64,000 nt of DNA, taken from assembly GCA_023630585.1 (NCBI GenBank), contig CM042548.1, forward strand, positions 19,118,527-19,182,526, given 5' to 3'. Source of the stretch: Cranoglanis bouderius. Lineage: Eukaryota; Chordata; Actinopteri; Siluriformes; Cranoglanididae. The translations under genes and the position numbers were made by a program. Position 1 is the first letter of the stretch; each line of letters starts with the position of its first letter. Positions 63,471 through 64,000 of the stretch are shown one piece after another. The notes beneath the pieces were generated by a model that was given only the letters and a program-made list of their open reading frames with translations, was not told where the DNA came from and ran no database searches.

Positions 63471-64000
63471 AGACGAGATGTTGTCGCGGTTTATTAGTTT
63501 TATACGCGTTAAATAACCGTGCCTTTGGCAATGAATTTAACGCAGAGCCCGGTGTGGGAAAGCCGTTAGCTCTGCTGCTAGTCATTGTAGGTATGTAAGC
63601 TAGCTAAGGTTAACGGTGTTCTCCTGCATTTACAGACTGTTGGTTATGAATCAGTGTATTTACCCTCTGTGTTTAACACTTTATCACCGCCTGCTTCCTC
63701 ACACAAAACCAGGTCCTCTCTCCTAAACTGCACCTTCTAAACTATTCAGCATGTCTCCCGAGAAATATCCCCTTACGACATTTTATATTTCGCTTAAATG
63801 TGAATACACACAGTGTACTGTACTCACAAACACACTCTACAGTAGAGAGTGTCCATTACTTTCATTTAGATGAGTTCACACACACACACACACTTCCTTG
63901 GTTACACGTTGCTTAGTGGCATGTCAGGAGTAGAGCCACACACACACACACCTCATCACCACCTGTTCACACACACATGACCATTAGTGTTGAAAGTCGG
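63471..64000. other. Right edge, no gene recognised
   Basis: Probably the intron after the donor at 63470. Short CA runs occur at 63880-63960. No exon is recognisable before the window ends. Confidence 0.4.

Overview
The window looks like teleost fish DNA, probably an otophysan such as a catfish or cyprinid relative; that narrower placement is inference. The reasons are intron-exon genes with GT/AG splice sites, very many (CA)n, (TA)n, (GA)n and trinucleotide microsatellites, and dense Tc1/mariner and hAT-type DNA transposons and MITEs of the kinds common in fish. There is no sign of bacterial operons, CRISPR or phage.

Three protein genes can be read with confidence. (1) 4590-5372, minus: a single-exon Olig-family bHLH transcription factor, closest to Olig3 (Olig4 not excluded). 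(2) 28251-28904, minus: a 217-residue, probably secreted, Cys-rich protein of the C21orf62 family. (3) 40231-56475, plus: a seven-exon class II cytokine receptor of 385 residues, an IFN-gamma receptor 1 (IFNGR1 / CRFB13 or CRFB17 type). All seven exons join in frame with canonical splice sites. Near the right end, two CpG-rich promoter-like segments (61.2-61.5 kb and 63.1-63.47 kb) each carry a possible first exon of a gene that continues outside the window.

Layout: 1-3.8 kb gene-free with a trinucleotide-repeat cluster; 3.8-5.6 kb olig gene; 5.6-28 kb gene desert with several compact, unique-looking segments that resemble developmental enhancers, plus MITEs; 26.8-27.9 kb Tc1 relic; 28.25-28.9 kb C21orf62-like gene; 29-40 kb transposon-rich spacer with a 1.2-kb duplicated block and a hAT element nested in a mariner element; 40.2-56.5 kb ifngr1, whose 10-kb first intron is full of repeats; 56.5-61 kb 3' flank with a MITE and a second hAT copy in inverted orientation; 61-64 kb two candidate promoters and Tc1 fragments.

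The most informative observation is the gene order. In human, OLIG3 lies near IFNGR1 on 6q23, while C21orf62, OLIG1/2 and IFNGR2 lie together on 21q22. This fish window joins an OLIG3-type gene, a C21orf62-type gene and an IFNGR1-type receptor within 52 kb. That suggests all three families were already linked before the vertebrate whole-genome duplications. I found no clearly new molecular system. The items most worth following up are the C21orf62 paralogue, a receptor with an altered STAT1-docking motif, and several unusual transposon structures.
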